Shown in pieces: positions 23,698 to 32,013 of a stretch of DNA of 45,008 bases. The translations under genes were made by a program, and so were the position numbers. Source of the stretch: a virus. The notes beneath the pieces are model-generated. The model was given only the letters and a program-made list of their open reading frames with translations. It made no database searches and was not told the origin of the DNA. Each line of letters starts with the position of its first letter. The stretch's first letter is position 1. The stretch covers positions 1 through 45,008 of the IMG/VR virus record IMGVR_UViG_3300046012_000117; one strand, written 5' to 3'.

Positions 23698-25532
23698 TTC
23701 TCCAAAGCACCCCAGGAAACCCCGCGCTTACCTTTTGTTCGGAGCGGAACCGAGAGGTAAGGTATCTCCATAGTCTCGCGCAAAGTCTGCATAAGCTCGT
23801 CGGCCTCAGCCGCCGGTGCCGAAATGCTCAGCTCGTCATAGACCTGCACCAGCCAGCGCGCCGAGGTGCCGAGCGCGTCGAAGTCGATGATGTTCTGCTT
23901 CGTGAGGTCTGCCGCCGAGCCCTGGCACAAATAGTTAAGCAACTGATAGTCGAACGTGCGCAGCTTCCCATTCTCGATCTCGGGCGGCCGCACGTCGTAG
24001 AGTCGGCCGCCCCATGTGCGAATCGGCCGGCCACAGCGCACCAGGTACTTGATCGTTTCGTCGACCAGCCGCCGACCGGGCAGCGCCTTGTCGTGGTAGG
24101 CGATGATCTGCTTCGCCTCCGCCAAGTCCTTGCAGCGCGCCTGGCGCATCACCGCCGGCGTCGAGCCACCGTAGAGCCGGGCGAACGTGACGTTCTTGAC
24201 TCGTGTGTGCTCCAGCTCCACTCCGGTCGCGTTTACAATTTCTCGCTTGATCCATTGGTGGGGATCGAGAAGAGGGTCGTCACAGTACGCACGATGCAGT
24301 GCTCCGCACTCGAAATGTGCAAAACATCGCACCTCCTGACTTGACTGATCTCGGTTAAGCCATGTGTGTCCGACATCGGGTAGGAGATATTGCCTGACAA
24401 GTGGCAAATGGGGCACTCCCAGGAAGCTTGGATGCTGATAGCCATCGGATCGGCCCTCGAAGTTTTTGCTGATGTTGAGGAAGTTCGGATCGTTGGTGGA
24501 TGGGCGGCCGGTGCGCGTCCCGCCATTGGTGCCACGCACCTGGTTCCAGTTGGTCGACAGGTAGCCGTCTCGTTTCTCCGCCTGCGCGAGCCACGGCTGC
24601 ATGAACATCTTGAGGCATGTCACCAGCCGGTTTCGATACCCTAGCGCACTAGCAACCTGTGGATCGGAGAACTTGTCGGGGGTGAGCGTTTCCTTGCTGA
24701 CGCTGCGCTTGCCGGATTTCCCGGTGGTGGCGAACTCAGTGACGATGCCAGCACGCTCCAGCGCGTCCGCCACTTCCTCGTCGGCGTCGAAGTTGAGCCC
24801 AATCGAGACGCCGAGGCGATTGCAAAGGGCCTGCTCCGCCGTCTCCAGCGCAGCCTGATACCCATCCACATCGCGCCGCAGCCCCTCCACGTCGCAGCGG
24901 ATGCCGACGCGCTCGTTGCGCATCAGGATCGGCAGCAGCTTGCGCTCGCGGTCGTATGCCTCGCCCATGCCGCGCGCATGCACGCTCAGCCACAGGTGCT
25001 CAAACAGCTTGCGGGTGCGCACGATGTCGCCGATCGCGTAGGGACCGACCAGCTCGTGCGGCGCCGCGAAGATCCACTTTCCCAGCTTCGACTTGCTGAC
25101 CTTGCCGTACTGCGGGTACTGCTGCTCGAGCTGCTGGCGATGCTCCCAAATCCAGTCGTCGACCGCGTTGCGCTCCTCCGGCTCCATGCCGAGGATCGCG
25201 TGCGCGGCGGGCTTGAGGGCGAGCGACTTGGCGTAGGGCTGGTCGAGAAAGATCAGGAACATGCTATCGTGCAGTCGCTCCCAAGACAGCAGCGGCAGAC
25301 CCAATCGCTCCCACGCAACGGAGTGATCGAATTTTTGATTATGCGCCAGCAAGGGTAGCCCACTGCCCCACGCTCTCTCTAACTCTCGGAGCATGGCGGA
25401 GCCGGTGAAGTACTCCGGCTGTTGGCCGGGCCACGAGACCGCACAGCCGATCGGCTCCGGCGGATACTCCGGCCGCTGCATTATTGGGTACGTCTCGAAG
25501 TCAATGACGATGGTGTCGGGAACTTGCATCAC
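23688..25532 (-). CDS. Family A DNA polymerase with 3'-5' exonuclease
   Basis: 614 aa. Exonuclease motifs: VIDFETYP (D11, E13), AHNQKFDH (D69) and YAIGDIVRT (D169). Polymerase motif A is LNRDQSSQEVRCFAHF (D395), motif B HTRVKNVTFARLYGG (K446, F450, Y454), motif C VQVYDELS (D566, E567). It lacks the 5' nuclease domain of bacterial Pol I, as in T7-type polymerases. Three positions are unusual: the Arg four before K446 is His, motif C has Tyr-Asp-Glu where His-Asp-Glu is standard, and motif A has Q/S/Q at usually Tyr/Gln/Ile sites. It is the replicative polymerase of this phage. Confidence 0.93.
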   Translation of the reverse strand: MMQVPDTIVIDFETYPIMQRPEYPPEPIGCAVSWPGQQPEYFTGSAMLRELERAWGSGLPLLAHNQKFDHSVAWERLGLPLLSWERLHDSMFLIFLDQPYAKSLALKPAAHAILGMEPEERNAVDDWIWEHRQQLEQQYPQYGKVSKSKLGKWIFAAPHELVGPYAIGDIVRTRKLFEHLWLSVHARGMGEAYDRERKLLPILMRNERVGIRCDVEGLRRDVDGYQAALETAEQALCNRLGVSIGLNFDADEEVADALERAGIVTEFATTGKSGKRSVSKETLTPDKFSDPQVASALGYRNRLVTCLKMFMQPWLAQAEKRDGYLSTNWNQVRGTNGGTRTGRPSTNDPNFLNISKNFEGRSDGYQHPSFLGVPHLPLVRQYLLPDVGHTWLNRDQSSQEVRCFAHFECGALHRAYCDDPLLDPHQWIKREIVNATGVELEHTRVKNVTFARLYGGSTPAVMRQARCKDLAEAKQIIAYHDKALPGRRLVDETIKYLVRCGRPIRTWGGRLYDVRPPEIENGKLRTFDYQLLNYLCQGSAADLTKQNIIDFDALGTSARWLVQVYDELSISAPAAEADELMQTLRETMEIPYLSVPLRTKGKRGVSWGALEKCE

Positions 25533-25816
25533 TGCTTCGTCAACGTGCTGATAATCGGGCCATTATGCTGCGCAATGATCTGCTGCGCCCGCGAATAGAC
25601 GTGGCCCATGAGCGCCTGGAGGTTGATCTCCTCGCCGGCCGACTGCATCGCCGCGATCGGACGCGCCAGCAGCTCGCAGCACACCGTCGTCATGAGCGCC
25701 ACGTCGCCCCCGGTGGCGTGATGCGCGGCCTCCCACGCGCCACGTATCGCGTCATTTAGTACCGTTTTTACGCTCGGGTCCAGGCTGCTGGCTTTGACGC
25801 TTACCGCTTCTGCCAT
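25529..25816 (-). CDS. Hypothetical protein upstream of DNA polymerase
   Basis: 95 aa from ATG 25816 (AGGAG upstream). Helical: VKTVLNDAIRGAWEAAHH, LMTTVCCELLARPIAAMQSA, LMGHVYSRAQQIIAQHNG. No motif recognised. Its stop overlaps the polymerase ATG (ATGA), so the two are translated together; a polymerase accessory role is possible from position only. Confidence 0.55.
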   Translation of the reverse strand: MAEAVSVKASSLDPSVKTVLNDAIRGAWEAAHHATGGDVALMTTVCCELLARPIAAMQSAGEEINLQALMGHVYSRAQQIIAQHNGPIISTLTKQ

Positions 25817-25997
25817 CTTCGGCTCCTGCGTATTCGACCTTAGTATTGTGATTGCGCCTGACGTAGTGGCGTAGCGTGTCGCGGCGTGGCTCCGGGCAAT
25901 CACAACACAACAACCGCGCTGCGTTGGGATTGTAGTTCGCGCCGAGATCGCCCGGCTTATATGGGCAGAATCGGCAAATCCGCACCTCGTAAGCCAT
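25752..25997 (-). CDS. Small four-cysteine protein
   Basis: 81 aa from ATG 25997 (GGAG upstream). MAYEVRICRFCPYKPG and ARLLCCDCPEPRRDTLRHYV contain a C-x2-C pair and a CC-x-C group, suitable for one zinc ion, and a very basic tail. It overlaps the next gene by 65 bases. Possibly a small nucleic-acid-binding protein; not recognised. Confidence 0.45.
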   Translation of the reverse strand: MAYEVRICRFCPYKPGDLGANYNPNAARLLCCDCPEPRRDTLRHYVRRNHNTKVEYAGAEDGRSGKRQSQQPGPERKNGTK

Positions 25998-26078
25998 GAC
26001 GCCACTCCGTCGCGGGAGGGTGTGGTGGTAGTGGGGCGCGCGAACGGCCGCCGAGCTTGGTTCGCTGCGCCCCACCGG

Positions 26079-26100
26079 CCTGCTGCTGAGGATCAGCAGG
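26079..26100 (-). terminator. Hairpin after the SSB-like gene
   Basis: CCTGCTG and CAGCAGG form a perfect 7-bp stem just past the stop of the gene at 26103, in a 105-base gap. No T-run follows, so it may be an attenuator, an RNA-processing site or simply a stabilising hairpin. Confidence 0.35.
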
Positions 26101-26102
26101 AA

Positions 26103-26861
26103 CTAAAAGGGTATCTTGTCGTCATCCGTGGGCGCGCTGTAGCCCTGGATCAGCGACGCCTCGGCCGACTGGTGGCGTGGCCACACTGCCGCGACGATCT
26201 CCTCGGGCAGTGAGCTGATGGGCTCAAACCCGATGACGTATTGCGACTTGGGGTCCGGCTCGCAGTACACCCGCGTCACGACACCGCATGGCGGCAGGCG
26301 CCGCGCCGCGAGGCTCTGCACGTACTTGTCATAGGTCCGCGTGCTGGTGACAGGCAGCTTGAGCGTCACGGTGTCGGCGGTGCGGTAGTGGTCCGCGTCC
26401 TCGTGCAGATGCAGGTCGAAGTCGCGGCTCTTGGGCTTCGCCACGTAGTAGCCGGCGGGGAGTAACAGCAGGCGCCGGCGGTTCTGACACGCCTTGCCCT
26501 TGCCGAGTGCCGCCGAGCCCCATTCGTTCTTGGGGCAGCCCTTGCACGCCTCGTGCTGCGGCTGGAACCAATCGCTGCCCTGCATGCTAGGATGCGGCGC
26601 CATGTCGCCCTCCAGCCGGCCGAAGGCGTAGCAGCGCGGCGGCGACGGGTTCTCGGGATCGTACTTATCGGGGTAGTAGGTGTTCTCGCGCACCGCATCC
26701 AGGATCACGGCGCAGACCTGGTTGCCCAGCAGCGGCTCGCCGGCGAGCTGCATGATGCCGCCTGAGATCGTGATGAAGTTGCCCGAGACGGTGGTTTCCT
26801 TGGCGTACTGTTGCGCCAGGGCAGCCATTTCGGCTTGGTAGTCGACCAGTGCGTTTTCCAT
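26103..26861 (-). CDS. SSB-like replication protein with acidic C-terminal tip
   Basis: 252 aa. The C-terminus PTDDDKIPF is the acidic tip used by single-stranded DNA-binding proteins to recruit partners. The body is not a plain SSB: it has a Cys-containing middle (RCYAFGRLEGDMAPHP, HEACKGCPKNEWGSAALGKG, then ACQNRRRLLLLPAG) and a strand-rich end (TVTLKLPVTSTRTYDKYVQ). It sits between primase and polymerase in the replication block. I infer a phage ssDNA-binding or replisome protein with a possible zinc site (C-x2-C plus further Cys). An unrelated protein with a coincidental tip is possible. Confidence 0.6.
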   Translation of the reverse strand: MENALVDYQAEMAALAQQYAKETTVSGNFITISGGIMQLAGEPLLGNQVCAVILDAVRENTYYPDKYDPENPSPPRCYAFGRLEGDMAPHPSMQGSDWFQPQHEACKGCPKNEWGSAALGKGKACQNRRRLLLLPAGYYVAKPKSRDFDLHLHEDADHYRTADTVTLKLPVTSTRTYDKYVQSLAARRLPPCGVVTRVYCEPDPKSQYVIGFEPISSLPEEIVAAVWPRHQSAEASLIQGYSAPTDDDKIPF

Positions 26862-26870
26862 GTGTCTCTC

Positions 26871-27272
26871 CTAAATTTTCACGATGCTGATGTCTTTGAC
26901 CTGCATGCGCTCGATGCCCGGCGGCACGCTGCCCTCGTCGATCAGCTCCATCACCGCCTTGTCGGACGTGCGGCGCTGGATGCAGTCGAACCGCTTGGTG
27001 CTCGCCACCCACTCGCAGAAGGCGTTCCAGTCGGCCACGCGCGGCTTCGCCTTGACGATGATCTGCGCGCGGTACTGCAGGCCCGCCGCGCCAGTGTCGT
27101 CGCTCGCCGCCAGCGTGTTGATGATGTGATCTCGTATCTCGCTCTCGCGGGCCTGTACCGCGGCGACTTCCTTCTCCATCGCCAGGCGCAACTCGCGAAC
27201 GTCATGATAGAGGTCGGCACAGCGGCCGGGCGTCGGCGGCAGTGGGGAGCCTACGATCAGATTGTTGTCCAT
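26871..27272 (-). CDS. Hypothetical replication-block protein
   Basis: 133 aa from ATG 27272, eight bases after GAGGA. An N-terminal coiled helix (YHDVRELRLAMEKEVAAVQA, SEIRDHIINTL) leads to a strand-helix part (YRAQIIVKAKPRVADWNAFC) and an end rich in short strands (ERMQVKDISIVKI). This plan resembles small phage proteins of unknown role encoded next to SSB-like genes. It is preceded by a weak promoter-like site and is co-oriented with the SSB-like gene nine bases away. Confidence 0.55.
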   Translation of the reverse strand: MDNNLIVGSPLPPTPGRCADLYHDVRELRLAMEKEVAAVQARESEIRDHIINTLAASDDTGAAGLQYRAQIIVKAKPRVADWNAFCEWVASTKRFDCIQRRTSDKAVMELIDEGSVPPGIERMQVKDISIVKI

Positions 27273-27297
27273 GTGCTTGTCCTCAGTTGATAGCGGC

Positions 27298-27326
27298 ATC
27301 AAGACATAACGTCACGAACGAGTCAA
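27298..27326 (-). promoter_or_regulatory. Weak - strand promoter candidate with dispersed motif
   Basis: TTGACT (27326-27321) and CTTGAT (27303-27298) are 17 bases apart; the spacer holds CGTTCGTGACG (27320-27310), a variant of the dispersed motif. The -10 match is poor. Confidence 0.3.
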
Positions 27327-27352
27327 CACGCTATAAAGCGTCATGGTGAATT

Positions 27353-27535
27353 TCAGGACAGCGCCGCCATCAGCCGGTCGCGCGCCTCCTGGAGGTCGAG
27401 AATGCTATAACAATCGTCAGCGTGCCGATCGCGCATTGCCTGCGCAAATGCCCGCCATATCGCCTGTTTCGCGATGATCTCGGCAGTTCTTGGCTGTTCC
27501 ACGCTCAACAGGGCGCACGCCAATTCTGTACTCAT
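27353..27535 (-). CDS. Small hypothetical protein after primase
   Basis: 60 aa, starting in the primase stop (ATGA). Two helices: TAEIIAKQAIWRAFAQAMRD and SILDLQEARDRLMAAL. Unrecognised; coupled translation suggests it works with the primase-helicase. Confidence 0.5.
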   Translation of the reverse strand: MSTELACALLSVEQPRTAEIIAKQAIWRAFAQAMRDRHADDCYSILDLQEARDRLMAALS

Positions 27536-29694
27536 GCCACTCTCCCCACATCGTTGTACCGGGGAAATGCCCGGATGTGTTTTTCAAACGCCCCCTGCGT
27601 AATAGGCTCACGCCACTGCTCGAAGTCTGCCAGCACGAGATACTGCTCGCGCCGATTGAACAAGAGGAAGCCCCTGGGATCATCCGCGTTTAGTAAATAG
27701 GGGATGCCCGCATTACGAAGCTGTTTACTGATCTCGCCAGCCGGCGTGTGCTCCAGGCGCCGGTTGCCATACAGCGCAGCCGCGATCTGCGGGAACATCT
27801 GCGCGATTTCCTTCGCTGTGTACCAGGGCCGCAGCTGGATGCTGTTCCAGCTCCGCAAGCACTCGGCCGCGATCTCAGCATTCCTGCCGCCGATCGCCGC
27901 CGCTGCTTCTGCCCATATCTTGTTGGTTGCGAGCCATTGCTTGATGACGGTTATCCCGCCATTTTGCTTGCACTCATATGCCAACTCCTGCACTGGCGTC
28001 AGCGACTCGGTGTAGCTCATCGCCTTTTCGCTGGTGAGCGGCGCACGTGACGGAGGCTTCCAGCCTTTTAGGTCATACGTGCGCAAATAGTGCAGGACGA
28101 ATTGCGGTCCCCCTTTCCGAAACCAGTCGTCGAGACGCTTGTAAAACTCAGGCGCAAGCGGCTCGGCTGGCGTACTGACCACAAACATTCGGCGGTTGTC
28201 CGGTGAGAACGCCCCGACTTCACGCCGATTTGAAGTCAATATGTAGGAGGAGTAGGAACGCACTTGGCGCACCGGCCGGTATTTCTCGTTCATCGGCCGC
28301 GTTTCGTCGCTGATCAACGTCTTGAGCGTGTCGGACCCAAAGGTAACATGGTCACCCTGCGCCTCGTTGATGACGCACAGCAGCGACTTCTCAAGCCAGC
28401 CCTGATAGGGCGAGGTCAACTGCTCGCTGCTCAGCTCGTGGCCGTAGGGTGCGAACGCATCGCGCACGATCTTCGTCCAGAACGTCTTGCCTGTGCCCTC
28501 CTCGCCGACAATCACCATTGCGAGCGGCACTTTGACGGCGGGATTCTGTGCCTTGTAGGCGAGCCACTGAATCGGAAGCGCCTGGTGCTCGGGCGGGAGC
28601 CGACTGAACAGGTAGTTGCCCAGCTCCAGCCATAGGCTCACGTCGCCCTCAGCCTCGCGCCAGCCTGTCCATAGGTTGAGCGCCGGCCGGCCATCGTCAT
28701 CCATAAACTCTGCTCCCTCTCCAGGTCGAAACAACGCCGCGTTATATCGCCGCGCTAGTGGCGATTTCAGCCACGCCGGCGCGACATAGACCCTCCCCGC
28801 CTCGCCGCTCACGTCCTTGGGCTTGCGGCCACCATGTTTCTTGGCCTGCGCCGTGGCGGGGATCGACAGCGCCGAGAACTTGCTGCCCGCGACGAAACTC
28901 GACTTGGGCACCCACATTGCGTCGTCGAGCGAATAGACCAGCCCCTCGGATTCCACCCATGCGCATTGACGGTTGAGCCCCAGAACGGCCGCGTCGAGCC
29001 GGCCAAGCGGCTGCGCCTCCGCCAGGCGGGTTCGCAGCGCCACCGCGCCGTCGCTCAGCAGGTAGTCATCCATGCCGACCTTGCCGCCGTCGCGCGTAGC
29101 GGGCAGCCTAGCCAGCTTCACAGTGGCGCCGCGGCGCAGGAACTCCTCGGCCAAGCGCGCCTCAGCGGCCTGGACTTGGGGATTGGTGGCCGCGTCGCTG
29201 TCGAAGCAGATCGTCAGGCTTTTGCCGCTCCACCCGATCGCTTCGAGTTCGGGCAGCAATCCGCCGGTGTGCTTGTCGGTGAAATTCCAAACACCGCCGA
29301 GGCCGATCGTCGGCAGGCCGGCGAGTGTTGCTGCGTAACTTTTCGCGCCACCCTCCGTGATGATCGCCCCGCCACGCAAATCCAAGCCAGGAGGGAAATA
29401 GGCATGCACACCACTGTCCGGAGGCTGGTCGTAGCGGCGCGGCTTCTCAGGCTTGCAGAAGCCAAGTTTCACGGGCGGATCAACGAGATACCGGACACGG
29501 CAAAATGGCCGACCGTCCCGCGTTTTCATCGGCTCGCCGTTCAGCTCAAAATACGGCTTGATGATACCCGGCACCGCCGCGAAGCTGGGGTAGATCGTCG
29601 AAGCGTCATCGACATAGAACCAGCCCGCGGCGGCGGCAGCCTCGGCTGAAATGCCCCACCGGGCCAACTGTGCGGCGAAAAGTTCTTCACTCAT
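27532..29694 (-). CDS. Primase-helicase (DUF3854 TOPRIM-like plus DUF5906 ATPase)
   Basis: 720 aa. The N-terminal third has a TOPRIM-like region (GGAIITEGGAKSYAATLAGL, LTICFDSDAATN) typical of DUF3854 primase-linked proteins. The C-terminal half is a superfamily 3-like helicase: Walker A IVGEEGTGKTFW, Walker B-like LLCVINEAQ, sensor SYILTSNR, and a following arginine region NRRMFVV, as in DUF5906 proteins. It would unwind the origin or fork and prime synthesis. The start lacks a good ribosome site and overlaps the end of the HNH gene, so it probably depends on coupling to that gene. Confidence 0.8.
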   Translation of the reverse strand: MSEELFAAQLARWGISAEAAAAAGWFYVDDASTIYPSFAAVPGIIKPYFELNGEPMKTRDGRPFCRVRYLVDPPVKLGFCKPEKPRRYDQPPDSGVHAYFPPGLDLRGGAIITEGGAKSYAATLAGLPTIGLGGVWNFTDKHTGGLLPELEAIGWSGKSLTICFDSDAATNPQVQAAEARLAEEFLRRGATVKLARLPATRDGGKVGMDDYLLSDGAVALRTRLAEAQPLGRLDAAVLGLNRQCAWVESEGLVYSLDDAMWVPKSSFVAGSKFSALSIPATAQAKKHGGRKPKDVSGEAGRVYVAPAWLKSPLARRYNAALFRPGEGAEFMDDDGRPALNLWTGWREAEGDVSLWLELGNYLFSRLPPEHQALPIQWLAYKAQNPAVKVPLAMVIVGEEGTGKTFWTKIVRDAFAPYGHELSSEQLTSPYQGWLEKSLLCVINEAQGDHVTFGSDTLKTLISDETRPMNEKYRPVRQVRSYSSYILTSNRREVGAFSPDNRRMFVVSTPAEPLAPEFYKRLDDWFRKGGPQFVLHYLRTYDLKGWKPPSRAPLTSEKAMSYTESLTPVQELAYECKQNGGITVIKQWLATNKIWAEAAAAIGGRNAEIAAECLRSWNSIQLRPWYTAKEIAQMFPQIAAALYGNRRLEHTPAGEISKQLRNAGIPYLLNADDPRGFLLFNRREQYLVLADFEQWREPITQGAFEKHIRAFPRYNDVGRVA

Positions 29695-30205
29695 GGGGAA
29701 AATTCAGCCGCGCAAATTCGCCGAAATGTTTCTTTGCAGCAGCGTCATAAGCGCGGGCAGCAGCTTCCTCGGTAGGGAAATATCCAAGGTGCGTCTGCAT
29801 GGGCCTGCCCGGCAGATGAATCTGGCAGCGCCACTTGCCCTTGTTCAATGTGGGGCCTTTGTATTTACGCCCCTTGTCAGGGCGCCGGTTATGTTGGTTC
29901 TCGGTCATCGTGCAGACGCGCAAATTTGTGATGCGATTGTCTGACGTGTTGCCGTTTATGTGATCGACGTAGCCTTTGGGCCACTCGCCATAATGCAGCA
30001 CCCAAGCGAGGACTTGCCCGGAAAAGAAACGCTGCATGTAGCGAAACGCGCGGTAGCCATCATAGCGAAGCCTGCCGCCGGTCTTTCCCGGTCGACGGCC
30101 CCAGCGATAAGGCTCCCAAATCCGTGTAATTTCGCCAGTCTCAGGCGTGTACGAAAAAGCGTCACGCAATTCCTCGACCGTAGGTAGCCCACGCCATTCC
30201 GTCAT
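29687..30205 (-). CDS. HNH endonuclease with AP2 DNA-binding domain
   Basis: 172 aa from ATG 30205. HNH core: YVDHINGNTSDNRITNLRVC (His-Asn-Asn order of HNH_3), then TENQHNR. Residues about 115-165 are an AP2 domain (KGKWRCQIHLPGRPMQTHLG, YFPTEEAAARAYDAAAKKHF). This HNH-AP2 pairing is typical of free-standing homing endonucleases in phages. It lies in the operon directly before the primase gene and is coupled to it. Its codon use is less GC-rich than its neighbours, suggesting recent arrival. Confidence 0.85.
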   Translation of the reverse strand: MTEWRGLPTVEELRDAFSYTPETGEITRIWEPYRWGRRPGKTGGRLRYDGYRAFRYMQRFFSGQVLAWVLHYGEWPKGYVDHINGNTSDNRITNLRVCTMTENQHNRRPDKGRKYKGPTLNKGKWRCQIHLPGRPMQTHLGYFPTEEAAARAYDAAAKKHFGEFARLNFPHE

Positions 30206-30261
30206 GCCGCACTGTGTCCTGTGGTGCGCCGTCAGATAACACGGCAAGTGGCGTGGTGCAA

Positions 30262-30552
30262 CTACTTGGCGTTTTGTTCCGCCTCAATCGCCTCTGTAAT
30301 TGCGCGTCGCGTATTGATGGCAGCGCCGGGGAGTACGTCGAGCGCAGAATGGAGCGCCATGTACATCTGCGCCCGCACCTTGTCGTAGGGATCGCCATAG
30401 AGCGCGCGATATTCCTTCTCCACGGCGGCACAACGTTGTCGTGATACGCACACTACGTCCTCACCATAGCGCCGGAGGATGGCCGGTGAGCGCCGCGCCA
30501 ACACCCAATTGCTGCCGCCGAATCTATAAGCCAGAAATTCTAGGTGCGTCAT
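30262..30552 (-). CDS. Hypothetical small protein
   Basis: 96 aa from ATG 30552, preceded by GGGAGGGAG. It opens MTHLEFLAYRFGGSNWVLAR and has a helical middle (CAAVEKEYRALYGDPYDKVR). Unrecognised. A 56-base gap separates it from the HNH gene. Confidence 0.5.
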   Translation of the reverse strand: MTHLEFLAYRFGGSNWVLARRSPAILRRYGEDVVCVSRQRCAAVEKEYRALYGDPYDKVRAQMYMALHSALDVLPGAAINTRRAITEAIEAEQNAK

Positions 30553-30767
30553 GGCTCCCTCCCGCATATGCCAAGCAACATGCCATCCTCTTGGTGCAGT
30601 CGCTTCGCCGCTGCAAAAGCAGCATTAAAAGAGGCATAGCGGCGGTAATTGTTGCGTGAATCAGAATAAATTTCGGTCTGCCCGCCGCGTCGCCGCGTCA
30701 CGTACCAATTACGCGGGCCGACGCCATTGGACATAGGATGCCAGCCCGTATCAAGCAACGCCATCAT
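30549..30767 (-). CDS. Hypothetical small protein
   Basis: 72 aa, coupled by ATGA overlap to the genes on both sides (a second ATG at 30764). Basic and aromatic (RNWYVTRRRGGQTEIYSDSR, AFAAAKRLHQEDGM). No known motif. Confidence 0.5.
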   Translation of the reverse strand: MMALLDTGWHPMSNGVGPRNWYVTRRRGGQTEIYSDSRNNYRRYASFNAAFAAAKRLHQEDGMLLGICGREP

Positions 30768-31108
30768 ACCTCGCCCTCCCCTGCGATCGGGTCAAGCCCC
30801 AGCGCCAGCGCGTCAGCGGCCAGCTTAGGCGTGGCGTAGTGCAGCCGGCCGTCGCCGAGCTGGTAATGCCAGCCGGCGCCCGTGCGCTCGGCCTCCTTGG
30901 CGAGATACCATGTGCGATCGCGGGGATCGAGCACCGCCACACATTCATGATGGTCGAGGATTTCATCCGTGGTGCCATGTGCGTCGATCTCATGACACGA
31001 CGCCAGGAGGCGGGAATGTGTCTCGTTGGGGGCGAGCGCGAGCCAGGCGCATTTGTCGCAAGTGGCGAGCCACGCACAGCCGTGTGTGGACTGTTTGAAG
31101 TGCATCAT
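30764..31108 (-). CDS. Hypothetical protein, possible metal binder
   Basis: 114 aa from ATG 31108. The N-terminus has histidine and cysteine spaced for a metal site (FKQSTHGCAWLATCDKCAWL, then SCHEIDAHG and DHHECVAV). The end is a helix (PKLAADALALGLDPIAG). Function unknown; it sits in the string of small early genes at the head of the replication block. Confidence 0.5.
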   Translation of the reverse strand: MMHFKQSTHGCAWLATCDKCAWLALAPNETHSRLLASCHEIDAHGTTDEILDHHECVAVLDPRDRTWYLAKEAERTGAGWHYQLGDGRLHYATPKLAADALALGLDPIAGEGEV

Positions 31109-31112
31109 GGCG

Positions 31113-31415
31113 TCACATGCAGTTAAGCGCAAATCGGGGCGATCCGACTTTCGCGATGTTATTGGCGTGGACTATGGCGCCGTGCTCACGCGCATCCGCG
31201 GTCCACTCGGTGTCACCATACTGCCCGCCGCCTTGCGCGCAGCATTCTTCGAAATCATCCCATTTGACGCGGGCGAATTGCGGGTCACGCGGCCAATAAC
31301 CGACGAATGTGCCGCGCCTTTGCGGTGCCGCGCCAGTAAATTGTGCAGTGTTTTTTAGAAACTTGGCGGCATAGGCGATGCGGTCCCCGGCGCACAGTTT
31401 ATTAGGTTTTGTCAT
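31113..31415 (-). CDS. Small strand-rich hypothetical protein
   Basis: 100 aa from ATG 31415 (GAGGAG upstream). LCAGDRIAYAAKFLKNT, then RRGTFVGYWPRDPQFARVKW and AIVHANNIAKVGS: a short beta-barrel (KOW- or SH3-like) plan in which a GxxVGxW turn is followed by strands. Unrecognised family. Confidence 0.55.
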   Translation of the reverse strand: MTKPNKLCAGDRIAYAAKFLKNTAQFTGAAPQRRGTFVGYWPRDPQFARVKWDDFEECCAQGGGQYGDTEWTADAREHGAIVHANNIAKVGSPRFALNCM

Positions 31416-31579
31416 GATCTCAACTCCTCAGTTGTCAGGATATGTTCCCACGGCACGTCTGGCAACATGCCGCGATATGGCGCCATGCGCTGCGCTGTGT
31501 CGCGCTGGTTGGCAAGGATGGCGCGGCGCCGCGCCTCGGCCATCACGTCGGGTGTGTAGGCGCGTTCGGAGGGGGTCAT
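31412..31579 (-). CDS. Small hypothetical protein (too short for usual gene calls)
   Basis: 55 aa from ATG 31579 with GAGGAG eight bases upstream; ATGA overlap with the gene at 31113. MTPSERAYTPDVMAEARRRA, then NQRDTAQRM and a Pro/Trp end. Predicted as one helix with a loop. The good ribosome site and overlaps at both ends support it. Confidence 0.5.
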   Translation of the reverse strand: MTPSERAYTPDVMAEARRRAILANQRDTAQRMAPYRGMLPDVPWEHILTTEELRS

Positions 31580-31752
31580 GGGGTAGGCTCCTCAATATCA
31601 AGCGCAGCGCGCAAAGCCGTTGCGAGTAGTTCCGTGTGTTGTTGGCACACGTTTTCGTACTGAGCTTCAAATTTCATGACGCGGATTAGGCCCTTGATTG
31701 CAGCAATCAATTTGTCAACTTTCGCGTCGTTCTCTGCGGTTCGCTTACGCAT
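31576..31752 (-). CDS. Small helical hypothetical protein
   Basis: 58 aa from ATG 31752, with GGGAG upstream; ATG 31677 is an internal alternative. MRKRTAENDAKVDKLIAAIK, then a second helix (QQHTELLATALRAALDIEE). It overlaps the next gene by four bases. Function unknown. Confidence 0.45.
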   Translation of the reverse strand: MRKRTAENDAKVDKLIAAIKGLIRVMKFEAQYENVCQQHTELLATALRAALDIEEPTP

Positions 31753-31755
31753 GAC

Positions 31756-32001
31756 TCACACTCCCATTGCGCGCAGCCACTCGACCGCGCAGCCAATACC
31801 GCCCACAAAGCCGCCGATCGCGGCGAGGCACGCAATCCCGAAATCGAGCATCGCGGCGTCCGGGTTCGCCGAGGCCATTAGGAACAGCGCCAAGGCGCCG
31901 GCCACCACGGCGCCGAGGAGGCCACATGCCAGCCACAGGACCAGTGGCCAGGCGAATACGCACAGCAGGAGGAACAGCAGGATGGCGATCAGGATCATCA
32001 T
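31756..32001 (-). CDS. Small membrane protein
   Basis: 81 aa from ATG 32001, with GAGGAG upstream. Three hydrophobic stretches: MMILIAILLFLLLCVFAWPL, VLWLACGLLGAVVAGALAL and IACLAAIGGFVGGIGCAV. A multi-pass inner-membrane protein made early in infection; roles such as superinfection exclusion are conceivable but not shown. Confidence 0.6.
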   Translation of the reverse strand: MMILIAILLFLLLCVFAWPLVLWLACGLLGAVVAGALALFLMASANPDAAMLDFGIACLAAIGGFVGGIGCAVEWLRAMGV

Positions 32002-32013
32002 TTGCGTGGCTCC

